From the NCBI RefSeq assembly GCF_004962245.1, contig NZ_SUHQ01000004.1, positions 1 to 64,000 on the forward strand: 64,000 nt of DNA, in the 5' to 3' direction. Shown here piece by piece: positions 50,590 through 60,019 of this stretch. Source of the stretch: Mesorhizobium sp. GTDB lineage: Bacteria; Pseudomonadota; Alphaproteobacteria; Rhizobiales; Rhizobiaceae. Position 1 is the first letter of the stretch. Each line of letters starts with the position of its first letter. The position numbers and the translations under genes were made by a program. The notes below the pieces were generated by a model, which ran no database searches, was not told where the DNA came from, and worked only from the letters and a program-made list of their open reading frames with translations.

Positions 50590-51378
50590 ATGGCGGAGGA
50601 CGACGACGATGACCGTTATCGCGCCCCGGCGCTGGACAAGGGGCTCGATATCCTCGAGCTTCTGGCCGGCGTCGATGGCGGCCTGACGCAGGCGGAAATC
50701 GCCAAGAAACTCGACCGCAGCCCCAACGAATTCTACCGCATGCTGGACCGGCTGGTGCGGCGCGGCTACGTCACGCGGCCGGACGGCGACCGTTATTCGC
50801 TGACGCTCAAGCTGTTTGGCCTGGCGCAACTGCACGCGCCGGTGCGACGGCTGGTTTCCTATGCGACGCCGCTGATGCGCGAGCTTGCCGAAACCTCGCA
50901 GCAGGCAAACCAGCTTGTCGTCTTCGACCGCGGCTCCGCGGTGGTGATCGCGCAGCAGGAGGCCCCCGACTACTGGGGCATCTCGATTCGCGTCGGCTCG
51001 CATATCAGCCTGTTCGACACCGGATCCGGGCATGTGCTGCTGGCTTTCCGCTCGCCGGAAGAGCGGCAGATGATGATCTCCGAGCATCTGCGCAGCACCG
51101 ACAAGCCGCCTCAATCGCCGGAATTCTTTGCCCGCCTCGACCAGATCCGCGATCGCGGCTATGAGATGATGGCGTCCATGCAGACCGCCGGGGTGTTCAA
51201 CCTGTCGACCCCGGTGCTGGGATCGGACGGCAAGGCGATCGCCGCACTGTCGATCCCGTATATAACCCTAGTCAACGCACCCAAGGCGCCCGATATCACC
51301 AGGACAATCGAACTGTTGCAGGCAGCGACCGAAAAGCTCTCGCAACTGGCGGGATCGGCGGTCAGGCAGTCGAAGTAA
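50590..51378 (+). CDS. IclR-family transcriptional regulator
   Basis: 262 residues. Winged helix about 15-75 (ALDKGLDILELLAGVDGGLTQAEIAKKLDRSPNEFYRMLDRLVRRGYV), effector domain about 85-255 with GSGHVLLAFRSPEER and MQTAGVFNLSTPVLGSDGKAIAALSIPYI. Probably controls the divergent sugar operon and its own lactonase gene downstream. ATG at 50590 with GGGGAG 5 bases upstream; GTG two codons earlier rejected. Confidence 0.92.
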   Translation: MAEDDDDDRYRAPALDKGLDILELLAGVDGGLTQAEIAKKLDRSPNEFYRMLDRLVRRGYVTRPDGDRYSLTLKLFGLAQLHAPVRRLVSYATPLMRELAETSQQANQLVVFDRGSAVVIAQQEAPDYWGISIRVGSHISLFDTGSGHVLLAFRSPEERQMMISEHLRSTDKPPQSPEFFARLDQIRDRGYEMMASMQTAGVFNLSTPVLGSDGKAIAALSIPYITLVNAPKAPDITRTIELLQAATEKLSQLAGSAVRQSK

Positions 51379-51444
51379 TTCTTATTTGAATGAAGAATTT
51401 CTCCGTGAGATGATTTCGAAACGCCGAAGGAGGAGCGCGCCGTC

Positions 51445-52281
51445 ATGATCTTCGATACCCATCTGCACCTGATCGACCTTTCGGCGTTGCGCTATCCCTG
51501 GCTCTCCGGCGTGCCGGCGCTCAACCGCGATTTTTCCCACGACGACTATGCCATCCAGGCCCGGCGCGCTGGCATAGAGGGCGCGTTGCACATGGAGGTC
51601 GATGTCGATCCGGCCGACATCGAGGCCGAAACCGGCCATGTGAAGGCGCTGTCGCAGCAGAAGGACAGTTTGCTGCGCGGGGCAATCGCCTCTTGCCGTC
51701 CGGAAGAGCCGAGCTTTGCCGCCTATCTGGAGGCGCAGCGCGCCGATTCTTTCGTAAAAGGGTTTCGGCGTGTGCTCCACGTCATGCCGGACGAGCTTTC
51801 GGAAGGCGCGCTGTTCCGCGAAAGCATCAAGCGACTTGCCGGCACCGGCCTGACCTTCGATCTCGTCGTTCTGCCGCATCAGATTCCCAAGGCCATCGCA
51901 CTCGCCGATCTCGCACCTGACGTGCAGTTCGTGCTCGACCATTGCGGCGTGCCCGACATCAAGGGCAGCGACCAGCATCCCTGGCGTGAGCATATGGCGG
52001 AGATCGCGCGGCGTCCGAACGTCACGGCCAAGGTATCCGGCGTGGTCGCCTATGCGGATGCCGGTTCCTGGACCGTCGAGACCCTGCGCCCCTATGTCGA
52101 ACACACGATCAACTATTTCGGTTGGGACCGTGTCGTTTGGGGCAGCGACTGGCCGGTCTGCACACTTGGCGGCGGGCTGGCGACCTGGGTGGCGGCCACG
52201 CATACGCTGCTTGGCGGCGCAAGCGCCGACGAACGGGAAAAACTGCTGTCCGGCAACGCGAAGCGGCTGTGGAGCTTGTAA
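51445..52281 (+). CDS. amidohydrolase, L-fucono-1,5-lactonase-like
   Basis: 278 residues, metal-dependent TIM-barrel hydrolase of the COG3618 type. Seen: FDTHLHLIDL (HxH metal site), VKGFRRVLH, FVLDHCGVPDIKG (His region), and WGSDWPVCTLGG with the catalytic Asp. Such enzymes open sugar lactones. With mutarotase, dehydrogenase and dehydratase encoded in the divergent operon it completes a non-phosphorylative (deoxy)sugar route. 66 bases after the IclR gene; GGAGGAG upstream of the ATG. Confidence 0.9.
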   Translation: MIFDTHLHLIDLSALRYPWLSGVPALNRDFSHDDYAIQARRAGIEGALHMEVDVDPADIEAETGHVKALSQQKDSLLRGAIASCRPEEPSFAAYLEAQRADSFVKGFRRVLHVMPDELSEGALFRESIKRLAGTGLTFDLVVLPHQIPKAIALADLAPDVQFVLDHCGVPDIKGSDQHPWREHMAEIARRPNVTAKVSGVVAYADAGSWTVETLRPYVEHTINYFGWDRVVWGSDWPVCTLGGGLATWVAATHTLLGGASADEREKLLSGNAKRLWSL

Positions 52282-52287
52282 GCCGGC

Positions 52288-53253
52288 TCAGATTGTCGCC
52301 GAGACGTGCCGCTCTCGGCCGTAGAGCGACACCAGCAGCACGATGACTAGGCCAAGTGCCGCCTGCACGGTCGAAGGCCGAAAGCCGAGGCCGATCAGCA
52401 GCGTGTTGATCTCCGTCAGCACCAGCACGCCGGCGATGGTGCCGAAATAATTGCCGCGGCCGCCGACAAGGGCAGCACCCCCAACCACCACTGCCGCGAT
52501 CGTCTGGAACAGATAGGGCTGGCCGACATCGCCATAGGCCGAGCCCGTGAAGCCAAGCAGCAGCACGCCGGCGGCAGCGGCGAAGAAGGCGCTTGCAGCA
52601 TAGGTCACCATCCACATGCGGACCGGATCGATCAGTGCCAGCGGGGCGGCACCTGGGTTGCTGCCGAGCGCATAGAGGCGGCGGCCATAGGGCGTGCGCG
52701 CCAGCACCAGCGCCACCAGCAAGGTCAGCACCGCAACGCACGGTACCAGCGCCGGCACCGGCAGCGGTCCGACGGAACCGCCGATCGAGACGAAGGCGGA
52801 AACCGCCTGCGGCGCCGATCCGGATGGAAAGCCGCCGGTCCACAACAGGACGGCGCCCTGCACGATCATGCCGCCGCCGAGCGTGACGATCAGCGGGTGG
52901 ATGTCGAGCCCGCGCGAGATCAGGCCGTTCAGCGCCCCGATCAGCATAGCGAGTACGCCGACGATCACGCAGACCAGACCGAAGTTCCAGCCGCCGCCGT
53001 AGAGTTGCGCCGCGACGACATTGGCGAAGCCGATGATGAAGGGGATCGACAGGTCGATACCGCCCAGGATGACGACGAGAGTCTGGCCGATCGATGCCAC
53101 GGCCAGCAGCGAAGCGATGACCAGCAGCGCACGGATGGCGAACGGCGCGGAATACCCCGGAATCAGCAGCGTGCCGACGATCTGCAAGCCGGCAGCGACG
53201 GCAAAGGCGCCGGCGACGCGGGCATTGGTGGACTGAAACCAGGTCTGGTGCAT
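52288..53253 (-). CDS. CUT2-type ABC permease, RbsC-like
   Basis: 321 residues, about 9 transmembrane helices. Seen: ASIGQTLVVILGGIDLSIPFIIG (family GGxDLS), TLGGGMIVQGAVLLWTGG, GGAALVGGRGNYFGTIAGVLVL. Last gene of the leftward CoA-transferase/transport operon. ATG at 53253 gives the normal length; the 630-residue open frame that reaches 54180 is the correct frame only after this point and a shadow of the neighbour before it. Confidence 0.9.
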   Translation of the reverse strand: MHQTWFQSTNARVAGAFAVAAGLQIVGTLLIPGYSAPFAIRALLVIASLLAVASIGQTLVVILGGIDLSIPFIIGFANVVAAQLYGGGWNFGLVCVIVGVLAMLIGALNGLISRGLDIHPLIVTLGGGMIVQGAVLLWTGGFPSGSAPQAVSAFVSIGGSVGPLPVPALVPCVAVLTLLVALVLARTPYGRRLYALGSNPGAAPLALIDPVRMWMVTYAASAFFAAAAGVLLLGFTGSAYGDVGQPYLFQTIAAVVVGGAALVGGRGNYFGTIAGVLVLTEINTLLIGLGFRPSTVQAALGLVIVLLVSLYGRERHVSATI

Positions 53254-53258
53254 GCTTC

Positions 53259-54209
53259 TCAGCCTTTCCGTCCCGAGAGCCGTTCCTGCAGTGCCGTCAT
53301 GATGACGGCGACAACCAGAATGACGCCATACGCGATCTGCAGCACATAGGTGGAGACGTTGAAGGCGGTCAGCACGCTCTGCAGCAGGAAGATGTCGATG
53401 GCGCCGATCGCGGCCCCGGCGAGCCCGCCGCGTCCGCCGGCAAGGCTGACGCCACCGAGCGCAACCGCGGCGATGGCGATCAGCGTGTAGGTCGGTCCGA
53501 TGTTGGGATCGGCCGAACCGATCAGCGCGGTCAGCATCAGGCCCGCGCAGGCGGCGAGTATGCCGGTCATGACATAGGCGATGAAACGGACTTTCGTCAC
53601 CGGAACGCCGGCCGTGTAAGCGGCGCGGTCGTCGCTGCCCACCGCCATCAGCTGGTCGTAGTAAGGCGTCTGCCGCACCAGCCACCAGAACAGGAAGATC
53701 AGCGCCAGCGGCACCGCCGACCAGGGTCCGGCCATCGCTTTCAGCCAGCCCGGCGCCGGACCGATCGGCGCCGGCAGGATGGTCAGCGTCATGCCGGTCA
53801 GGATCAGATAGGTGCCGAGTGTCGCGACGATCGGCTGGATGCGAACGATGGTCGCCAGAAAGCCGTTGGCGGCGCCGACGATCGCGCCGATCAAAAGTGC
53901 TGCCGGCACGATGACCAGCGGCGAAGACATGCCGAGCTTGAGAAACAGCAGCTGGATCACGATCGCATTGACGAAGCCCATCAGCGGCCCGACGGAAATG
54001 TCGATGCCGCCGCGCCCGGCGAGGATGACTGGGGCCGAGGCGAGCGCTGCGCCGATCAGTGGTGCGGCGAGCCCGATCAGCGCGCCCCAGGCGGACGGAT
54101 GGAAGCGTGTCGGATTGAGCAGCAGATTGACCGCGATCAGGATGACCAGCAGCACGGTCGCAAAACCCGCGCCGCGCCATCGCTGCGCCATGCGCCGGAA
54201 CCCGCTCAT
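53259..54209 (-). CDS. CUT2-type ABC permease, RbsC-like
   Basis: 316 residues, about 9 transmembrane helices. Seen: LASAPVILAGRGGIDISVGPLMGF, TLGTYLILTGMTLTIL, GGVSLAGGRGGLAGAAIGAI. Partner of the permease at 52288-53253; in the other CUT2 system of the window the two are fused in one chain. Overlaps the ATPase gene by 4 bases. Confidence 0.92.
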   Translation of the reverse strand: MSGFRRMAQRWRGAGFATVLLVILIAVNLLLNPTRFHPSAWGALIGLAAPLIGAALASAPVILAGRGGIDISVGPLMGFVNAIVIQLLFLKLGMSSPLVIVPAALLIGAIVGAANGFLATIVRIQPIVATLGTYLILTGMTLTILPAPIGPAPGWLKAMAGPWSAVPLALIFLFWWLVRQTPYYDQLMAVGSDDRAAYTAGVPVTKVRFIAYVMTGILAACAGLMLTALIGSADPNIGPTYTLIAIAAVALGGVSLAGGRGGLAGAAIGAIDIFLLQSVLTAFNVSTYVLQIAYGVILVVAVIMTALQERLSGRKG

Positions 54210-54949
54210 GCCGCGCGTCCGAACATGGCGGCGATCACCGTATCGCTTTTCATGTCTTCGCCCGTGATTTCAGCCGCCACCTGCTGTTCGCGAAACACCA
54301 GCACGCGGTGGCAAAGCAGGAGGATCTCCTCGATCTCGCTCGACAGGATGACCAGGGCCATACCGTCCGCCGCCAGCTCCCGGAACACGTCGTAGAGAAC
54401 ATGGCGCGTTGCCACGTCGACACCGCGCGTCGGGTCGTTGAGCAGCAGGACCGCCGGCTCCAGCGCCAGGGCCCTGGCCAGCAGCACCTTCTGCTGGTTG
54501 CCGCCGGACAGCGTGGTGATCGAGGCATCCGGCCGTGGTGCGACGATGGAGAGTTTTTCACGGTAAGCCTTATAGCGCCGGCGCCGCGCGGCGAAGCTGA
54601 GCAGGCCGAAACGCCTGTCGCGCGACAGTGTTGATACGGCAAAATTGTCGAGCACCGATTGGGTCGGAAAGATGCCGGTGGCGCGCCGGTCACGCGGCAA
54701 ATAGGCGATGCCGCTGGCGACCGCCTTGCGGAAGCTGGTGACCGCGCGCGCTCCGGTTGGCGCGTCGATGGTCACGCCACCGCCGGCCGGCTGTTCCAGC
54801 CCGGCCAGCACTTTCAGGAACCGCTCCTGTCCGTGGCCGTCGAGACCGGCAAGGCCGACGATCTCGCCCGGCGCAATCGTCTGTGTCACGGGGCTTGCGC
54901 CCGGTGCGACCATCAGGCCGCGCACCGAAAGGGTGGCACGATCAGCCAT
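54206..54949 (-). CDS. CUT2 ABC ATPase, C-terminal half as a separate protein
   Basis: 247 residues, equivalent to residues about 255-500 of RbsA. No working Walker A (GLDGHGQERFL at the P-loop position), signature LSGGNQQKVLLARA, Walker B VLLLNDPTRGVD where the usual D-E is N-D, H region VILSSEIEE. Its start overlaps the stop of the N-terminal half by 8 bases, so the two are made together. Likely a non-catalytic partner that supplies the signature motif. Confidence 0.9.
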   Translation of the reverse strand: MADRATLSVRGLMVAPGASPVTQTIAPGEIVGLAGLDGHGQERFLKVLAGLEQPAGGGVTIDAPTGARAVTSFRKAVASGIAYLPRDRRATGIFPTQSVLDNFAVSTLSRDRRFGLLSFAARRRRYKAYREKLSIVAPRPDASITTLSGGNQQKVLLARALALEPAVLLLNDPTRGVDVATRHVLYDVFRELAADGMALVILSSEIEEILLLCHRVLVFREQQVAAEITGEDMKSDTVIAAMFGRAA

Positions 54950-55679
54950 GCGCCAGCTCCGCCGCCGTGCGTGGCGCCATCGCCTTGAGAAGTTCGGATG
55001 CGGTAGAGGTGCCGCGTTCCCCGGTCGTCACCACGCTGCCGCCGCGCAGGACGGAAATTCGGTCTGAAAGCGCCATCACCTCGTCCATGCGATGGGTGAT
55101 GAACAGGATCAGGCAGCCTTCCGAAGCAAGCTTGCGCATCATCGCGAAAACCGCCTCCCTGTCGGCGAAGTCGAGCGCTGCCGTCACCTCGTCGAGAATG
55201 AGAATGCGCGGATCGCGGATAACGGCGCGGGCGAGCACGACCAGCTGCTGAACGGCCAGCGGCAATTGCCCGGCCGGCTGGTCGAGCGGGATCTCGGTCA
55301 CCGCGAACCGTTTCAGCACCGCCTGCGCACGCTGCCGCCGCTCGGTGCGCGGTATGGTGCGCGTCAGCAAGCCGTCGAGGCCGAGCAGGATGTTGTCCGT
55401 CACCGAGCGGTCAGGCGCGATCAGCACCTCCTGAAACACGGTGGCGAAACCGGCGGCCTGGAACGCCGCCGGACCGAAGCCGGCAAAGGGCGACCCATTG
55501 AGCAGGATCGTGCCGCTATCCGGCTGCACAATGCCGGACAGCAACTTGACCAGGGTACTCTTGCCCGAACCGTTCTCGCCCAGGATGGTGTGGATCGTGC
55601 CGGCGCGGAACGCGATGGAGGCATTCGCCAGCGCAACCGTTTCGCCGTAGCGTTTCGAGACACCCTGGACGTCCAGCAT
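54942..55679 (-). CDS. CUT2 ABC ATPase, N-terminal half as a separate protein
   Basis: 245 residues, equivalent to the first half of RbsA. Walker A GENGSGKSTL, Q loop VFQEVLIAP, Walker B ILILDEVTAALD, H loop FITHRMDEVM. The signature position reads LPLAVQQLVVLARA in place of LSVGQQQ. It pairs with the C-terminal half to rebuild the normal two-domain ATPase. Complementary weak motifs (working Walker sites here, good signature there) suggest one active ATP site. Confidence 0.9.
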   Translation of the reverse strand: MLDVQGVSKRYGETVALANASIAFRAGTIHTILGENGSGKSTLVKLLSGIVQPDSGTILLNGSPFAGFGPAAFQAAGFATVFQEVLIAPDRSVTDNILLGLDGLLTRTIPRTERRQRAQAVLKRFAVTEIPLDQPAGQLPLAVQQLVVLARAVIRDPRILILDEVTAALDFADREAVFAMMRKLASEGCLILFITHRMDEVMALSDRISVLRGGSVVTTGERGTSTASELLKAMAPRTAAELAHG

Positions 55680-55698
55680 GAGAGATTCCTGATAGGGA

Positions 55699-55728
55699 AA
55701 GCCGGCACCGCCCGCGCGGCGCCGGCTT
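55699..55728 (-). promoter_or_regulatory. intercistronic hairpin after the binding-protein gene
   Basis: AAGCCGGC (55699-55706) pairs with GCCGGCTT (55721-55728); inner CGC/GCG bases extend the stem. It sits between the binding-protein stop and the ATPase start. No T run of terminator length in the leftward direction. Confidence 0.5.
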
Positions 55729-55736
55729 CTACGAAC

Positions 55737-56924
55737 TTACTTGGCGCAGGCGTCCGGCACCTTCGAATAATCCCAGCCCTTGGTCGACGCCGGATTGGCG
55801 AAATAGGCGTCGAGCCATTCTTCCGGCATCGGATCCTGCGGCGGAACCGGGAAGATCGAGACGGCGTCTGGCGTCATGCAGTCCTTGTACCATGCGCCAA
55901 GGTCGGCGTTGTGGACCGGCGGAATCGGGATCAGTAGCGTGTTGAGCCTCGGCTTCTGCCCATCGAGCATGCGCGCGCCGACGCGAAACAGCGTCTCGGC
56001 CGTCCAGTGCGGCAGCACCGCATGGCCTTCGAAACGATATTTGTCCGGATTGGCCTTCCAGTAGCCGAGCGCGTCGCCGGTGATCGAGCCGGTGATCAGC
56101 GGGGCAGGGCGCCCGGCCTCGGCAAAGGCCTCGGCGACGACGCGGCTTTCGCTGCCCGTCGTCCACACCGCATCGATCGGCGCCGGATTGGTGGCGATCG
56201 CCTGCAGCACCGCCGTCTTGGTGACGTTCGCCGTCCAGTTGCCGTTGACGCCGCGCGAGACCGTCAGCTTCGGGTTCTCGGCCAGCGCCTTGTCGGCGCC
56301 CTCGCGCTCCTGCACGACGATCGGGTGACCGGCGATGCCTTCGACCAGAAGCACGCTGCCGCCGTCCGGCATCGCCTTGCTGATCGCCGTCATCATGTCG
56401 TAGCCCCAGCGGGCATAGTTGGAATCGACGTTGATGGCATTCGGGCTGGTCACGGAGCCGGCGGCGGTGATGAAGGGGATGCCAGCCTTGGCGGCGGCAT
56501 CGATGGCGTCGTCCAGCGCCGTTGCCGAGCCAGGGATCGAGGTGATGATCGAGCACTTCTTGTCGATGAAGGCACGGATCTGATTGATCTGCTGGCTCGC
56601 ATCGTTGTTGGAGTCCGACACTTCGAAGCTCGCCACCGTGCCGTCGGCGATCAGCCCGTCGACCAGCCGCTTCAGCTCCTTGGTGACGGTGACGCGCCAC
56701 GGATTGCCCTGGTAGGATTCCGAGTGGCACCATTTCCACGGCTTCGCCGGCGGCGTGAAATTGTCCCAGGCCGATGGCAGGATTTTCTGCGGCGCGCCGT
56801 CATATTGCGCCTTCAGTTCGGTCGGCAGTCCGGCGATCACGCCCGAGGGATCTTGGGCGCAGGCAATTGTCGTGATCGATGCAAGGGCGATCGCGGCCAT
56901 AAGTCCGCGGATCAGGCTGTTCAT
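55737..56924 (-). CDS. periplasmic binding protein of a CUT2-type ABC importer
   Basis: 395 residues. Signal peptide about 1-23 (ending TTIACA). Type 1 binding fold: SDSNNDASQQINQIRAFIDKKCSIITSIPGSATAL, ISKAMPDGGSVLLVEGIAGHPIVVQEREGADKALAEN, DAVWTTGSESRVVAEAFAEAG. Longer than RbsB; likely a rhizobial subgroup, like the one at 21585-22712. GGAGGAG precedes ATG at 56924; a start 4 codons earlier is rejected. Ligand unknown; the CoA-transferase genes upstream point to an organic acid or its sugar-like precursor. Confidence 0.9.
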   Translation of the reverse strand: MNSLIRGLMAAIALASITTIACAQDPSGVIAGLPTELKAQYDGAPQKILPSAWDNFTPPAKPWKWCHSESYQGNPWRVTVTKELKRLVDGLIADGTVASFEVSDSNNDASQQINQIRAFIDKKCSIITSIPGSATALDDAIDAAAKAGIPFITAAGSVTSPNAINVDSNYARWGYDMMTAISKAMPDGGSVLLVEGIAGHPIVVQEREGADKALAENPKLTVSRGVNGNWTANVTKTAVLQAIATNPAPIDAVWTTGSESRVVAEAFAEAGRPAPLITGSITGDALGYWKANPDKYRFEGHAVLPHWTAETLFRVGARMLDGQKPRLNTLLIPIPPVHNADLGAWYKDCMTPDAVSIFPVPPQDPMPEEWLDAYFANPASTKGWDYSKVPDACAK

Positions 56925-56948
56925 TTTCTCCTCCATTTGAGTTGTTTT

Positions 56949-58111
56949 TCAGGCTCCTCCGCCGGCAGCGCCGGACACCCGCGTCGGGAGACTCTCCAGA
57001 AACAGGCGATTGAAATCGGCAACGACGCGACCGGCATCATGCTTTTCGGCCAGGCCGAGATTGATGCGATCGGACGCAGCCTGCTGGAAGGCCATGTAGC
57101 CATTGTGCCGTGGCCTGACCCAGGCGCCTTCGAGCGTGGCGCGCGTGTCCTTGTAGAAATTGCCGGCAGCTGCGTTGACTGCGGCATCGCCCCAGGCTGC
57201 GGCGTGGCCAGGTTGGCCGCCGGCCGAAGCATAGGGGCCGCGCTGCACCTCGCCGCTGGCGACCCAGTAGGCAAAGTCGATGGCCGCCTGCCTGGCCTTC
57301 GAAAAGGTCGAAACGGCAATGCCGGTTCCGCCGAGCGCCGAGCCGACTGGGCCGGCCTTGCCGGCTACCGGAATGTCCGCGAAGGCAAGGCGGCTGGTCC
57401 GGAATCCGGCAATGGCATAGGAGACGTAGCCATAGATCAGCGGCGCGCAGGCGATCCGCGAGCCGGACCTGGCCATTTCCTCCAGCACGTCGATCGGGTC
57501 CATCCCAAGGCAGGCCGGATCGACGAGAGCCGCGATCTCGCGCATCATCTCGAAAACGCGTCTGCCCATGTCAGGGTCTACGTGGCTGCCAGGCTCTTCG
57601 ACGGCGGGCCGGCCGAGATTGCCGGCAAGCGTGTAGAACACCATCAGCGAATGCGGCGGCCTGAGCGGCAGCAGCACGCGGCCTTGCCGCGCCAGATCGA
57701 GCACGTCGGACCAGTTCGCCGGCGCGGCGGAAAGCATGTCCGGGCGCCACCCTTGCACTTGGCTCGCCGTGTCGATCGGAAACGCCCACTGCCGCCCTTG
57801 CCATGTGTAGCTCGGATAGGACCGGCCGACGCTGCCCGCCGCCAGCGCCGCACGCTCCGCTTCCCGCCCAGTGACATCGAGCGGTGTCAGGCAGTTCTCG
57901 GCGGTGATCTGGCCGACATGCGGATGATCGATGACGATCAAATCATAGGCACGGGCCAGCTCCTCGACCGGGAAGGATTCGAAATCCTGCAGCGAGCGCT
58001 TGTCCCATTCGACGGTGACGCCGGTCCGCTGCTTCCACAGCGCCGAACAGGCGACCATCGGGTCGTAGCCGCGCGGATGGCTCCAGGTCATGCCTTTAAG
58101 CATCATGTCGC

Positions 58112-58115
<4 letters not shown>
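56949..58115 (-). CDS. solute-binding-protein-like protein without signal peptide
   Basis: 388 residues. Fold of type 2 (sugar) binding proteins: MVACSALWKQRTGVTVEWDKRSLQDFESFP, YDLIVIDHPHVGQI, WAFPIDTASQVQGWRPDML, LGGTGIAVSTFSKARQAAIDFAYWVASGE. The N-terminus MSDMMLKGMTWSHPRGYDP has no hydrophobic segment, no lipobox and no twin arginine, so it should stay in the cytoplasm. Its ATG overlaps the CoA-transferase stop by 4 bases and no further start with a leader is seen. It may sense or hold the pathway's metabolite rather than take part in uptake (inference). Confidence 0.82.
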
Positions 58116-59272
<1,157 letters not shown>

Positions 59273-59275
59273 CGC

Positions 59276-59839
59276 CTATTTCTCCGTCTTGCCGGCGAAA
59301 TCGGCCGGATTGCGATATTTCACCGTCTGCAGGTGCTCGCAATAAAGCACAAGCTCTCCTTCACCCTTGAAGACTTCATAGCTGGCGCGGATCAGCCCCA
59401 TCTCCTTGTATTTGGGCTTCTTGTCGAGGTTGGAGCGGATCGAATAGATCGTGTCGCCGATGAACACCGGCTTGATGAAACGCAATTTGTCGTAGCCATA
59501 GGAAAAGGCGTTGACGCAATTGGTGGCGACGAGGCCGAGCCCGGCCGAGAACACGAAGGCGCCGGCGACCAGCCGCTTGCCGAAGATGCCTTCCGTTTCG
59601 GCGAACATCTGGTCCTGCACGTAAGGATGGATATCGAGCACCAGCGCGTTGAAAAGGTGGCTGTCGCCCTCGGCCATGGTCCTGCGCAGCGAGCGGATTT
59701 TCTGGCCGACCGGCCAGTCCTCGTAGAACCAGTTCTCCGCGTTCCAGACGGGAAGATCGGCGTGATCCTTCGGCATGTTGGCTGGGTGCGTCGACGCCAC
59801 GCCCACGGTCGGCGCGAAACCTGTCATGGCAACATCCAT
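59276..59839 (-). CDS. MaoC-like hydratase/dehydratase
   Basis: About 187 residues, hot-dog fold, group of itaconyl/mesaconyl-CoA-hydratase-like proteins. Seen: [43 protein letters not shown] (hydratase His in DIHP), [38 protein letters not shown]. First gene of the leftward operon with CoA-transferase and CUT2 transporter. Start uncertain: GTG 59848, ATG 59839 or ATG 59827 are all in frame and none has a strong ribosome site. Resembles the MaoC protein at 43109 in its second half. Confidence 0.87.
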   Translation of the reverse strand: MDVAMTGFAPTVGVASTHPANMPKDHADLPVWNAENWFYEDWPVGQKIRSLRRTMAEGDSHLFNALVLDIHPYVQDQMFAETEGIFGKRLVAGAFVFSAGLGLVATNCVNAFSYGYDKLRFIKPVFIGDTIYSIRSNLDKKPKYKEMGLIRASYEVFKGEGELVLYCEHLQTVKYRNPADFAGKTEK

Positions 59840-59915
59840 TGGAAGCACGGATCATCCGTCCGGGCGCGCCGCGGACCAGCGAACTGCATGATCGATCCTC
59901 CCGTCAATCTTCTTT

Positions 59916-59934
59916 TGTGAATACTATTTTCACA
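59916..59934. promoter_or_regulatory. inverted repeat TGTGAA-N7-TTCACA, candidate operator
   Basis: Perfect 6-base arms (59916-59921, 59929-59934) around TACTATT, in the divergent gap between the MaoC operon and the lactonase gene at 60020. Form and position fit a dimeric repressor site (GntR, LacI or similar). No regulator gene is adjacent, so the protein that binds is unknown. Confidence 0.5.
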
Positions 59935-60019
59935 TATGGGGTTGTGTTGCAAGCGTGAACAGGCGAAATTTTGCTCCGATCCGCGGCGGACTGCGCCGGC
60001 GGAACAAGGGGAGGATTTG

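Noticed and set aside
53254..54180. 5' extension of the RbsC-like permease to 630 codons
   Set aside because: The extension is out of frame with the real permease at 53259-54209 and has no hydrophobic pattern; ATG at 53253 gives the family length.
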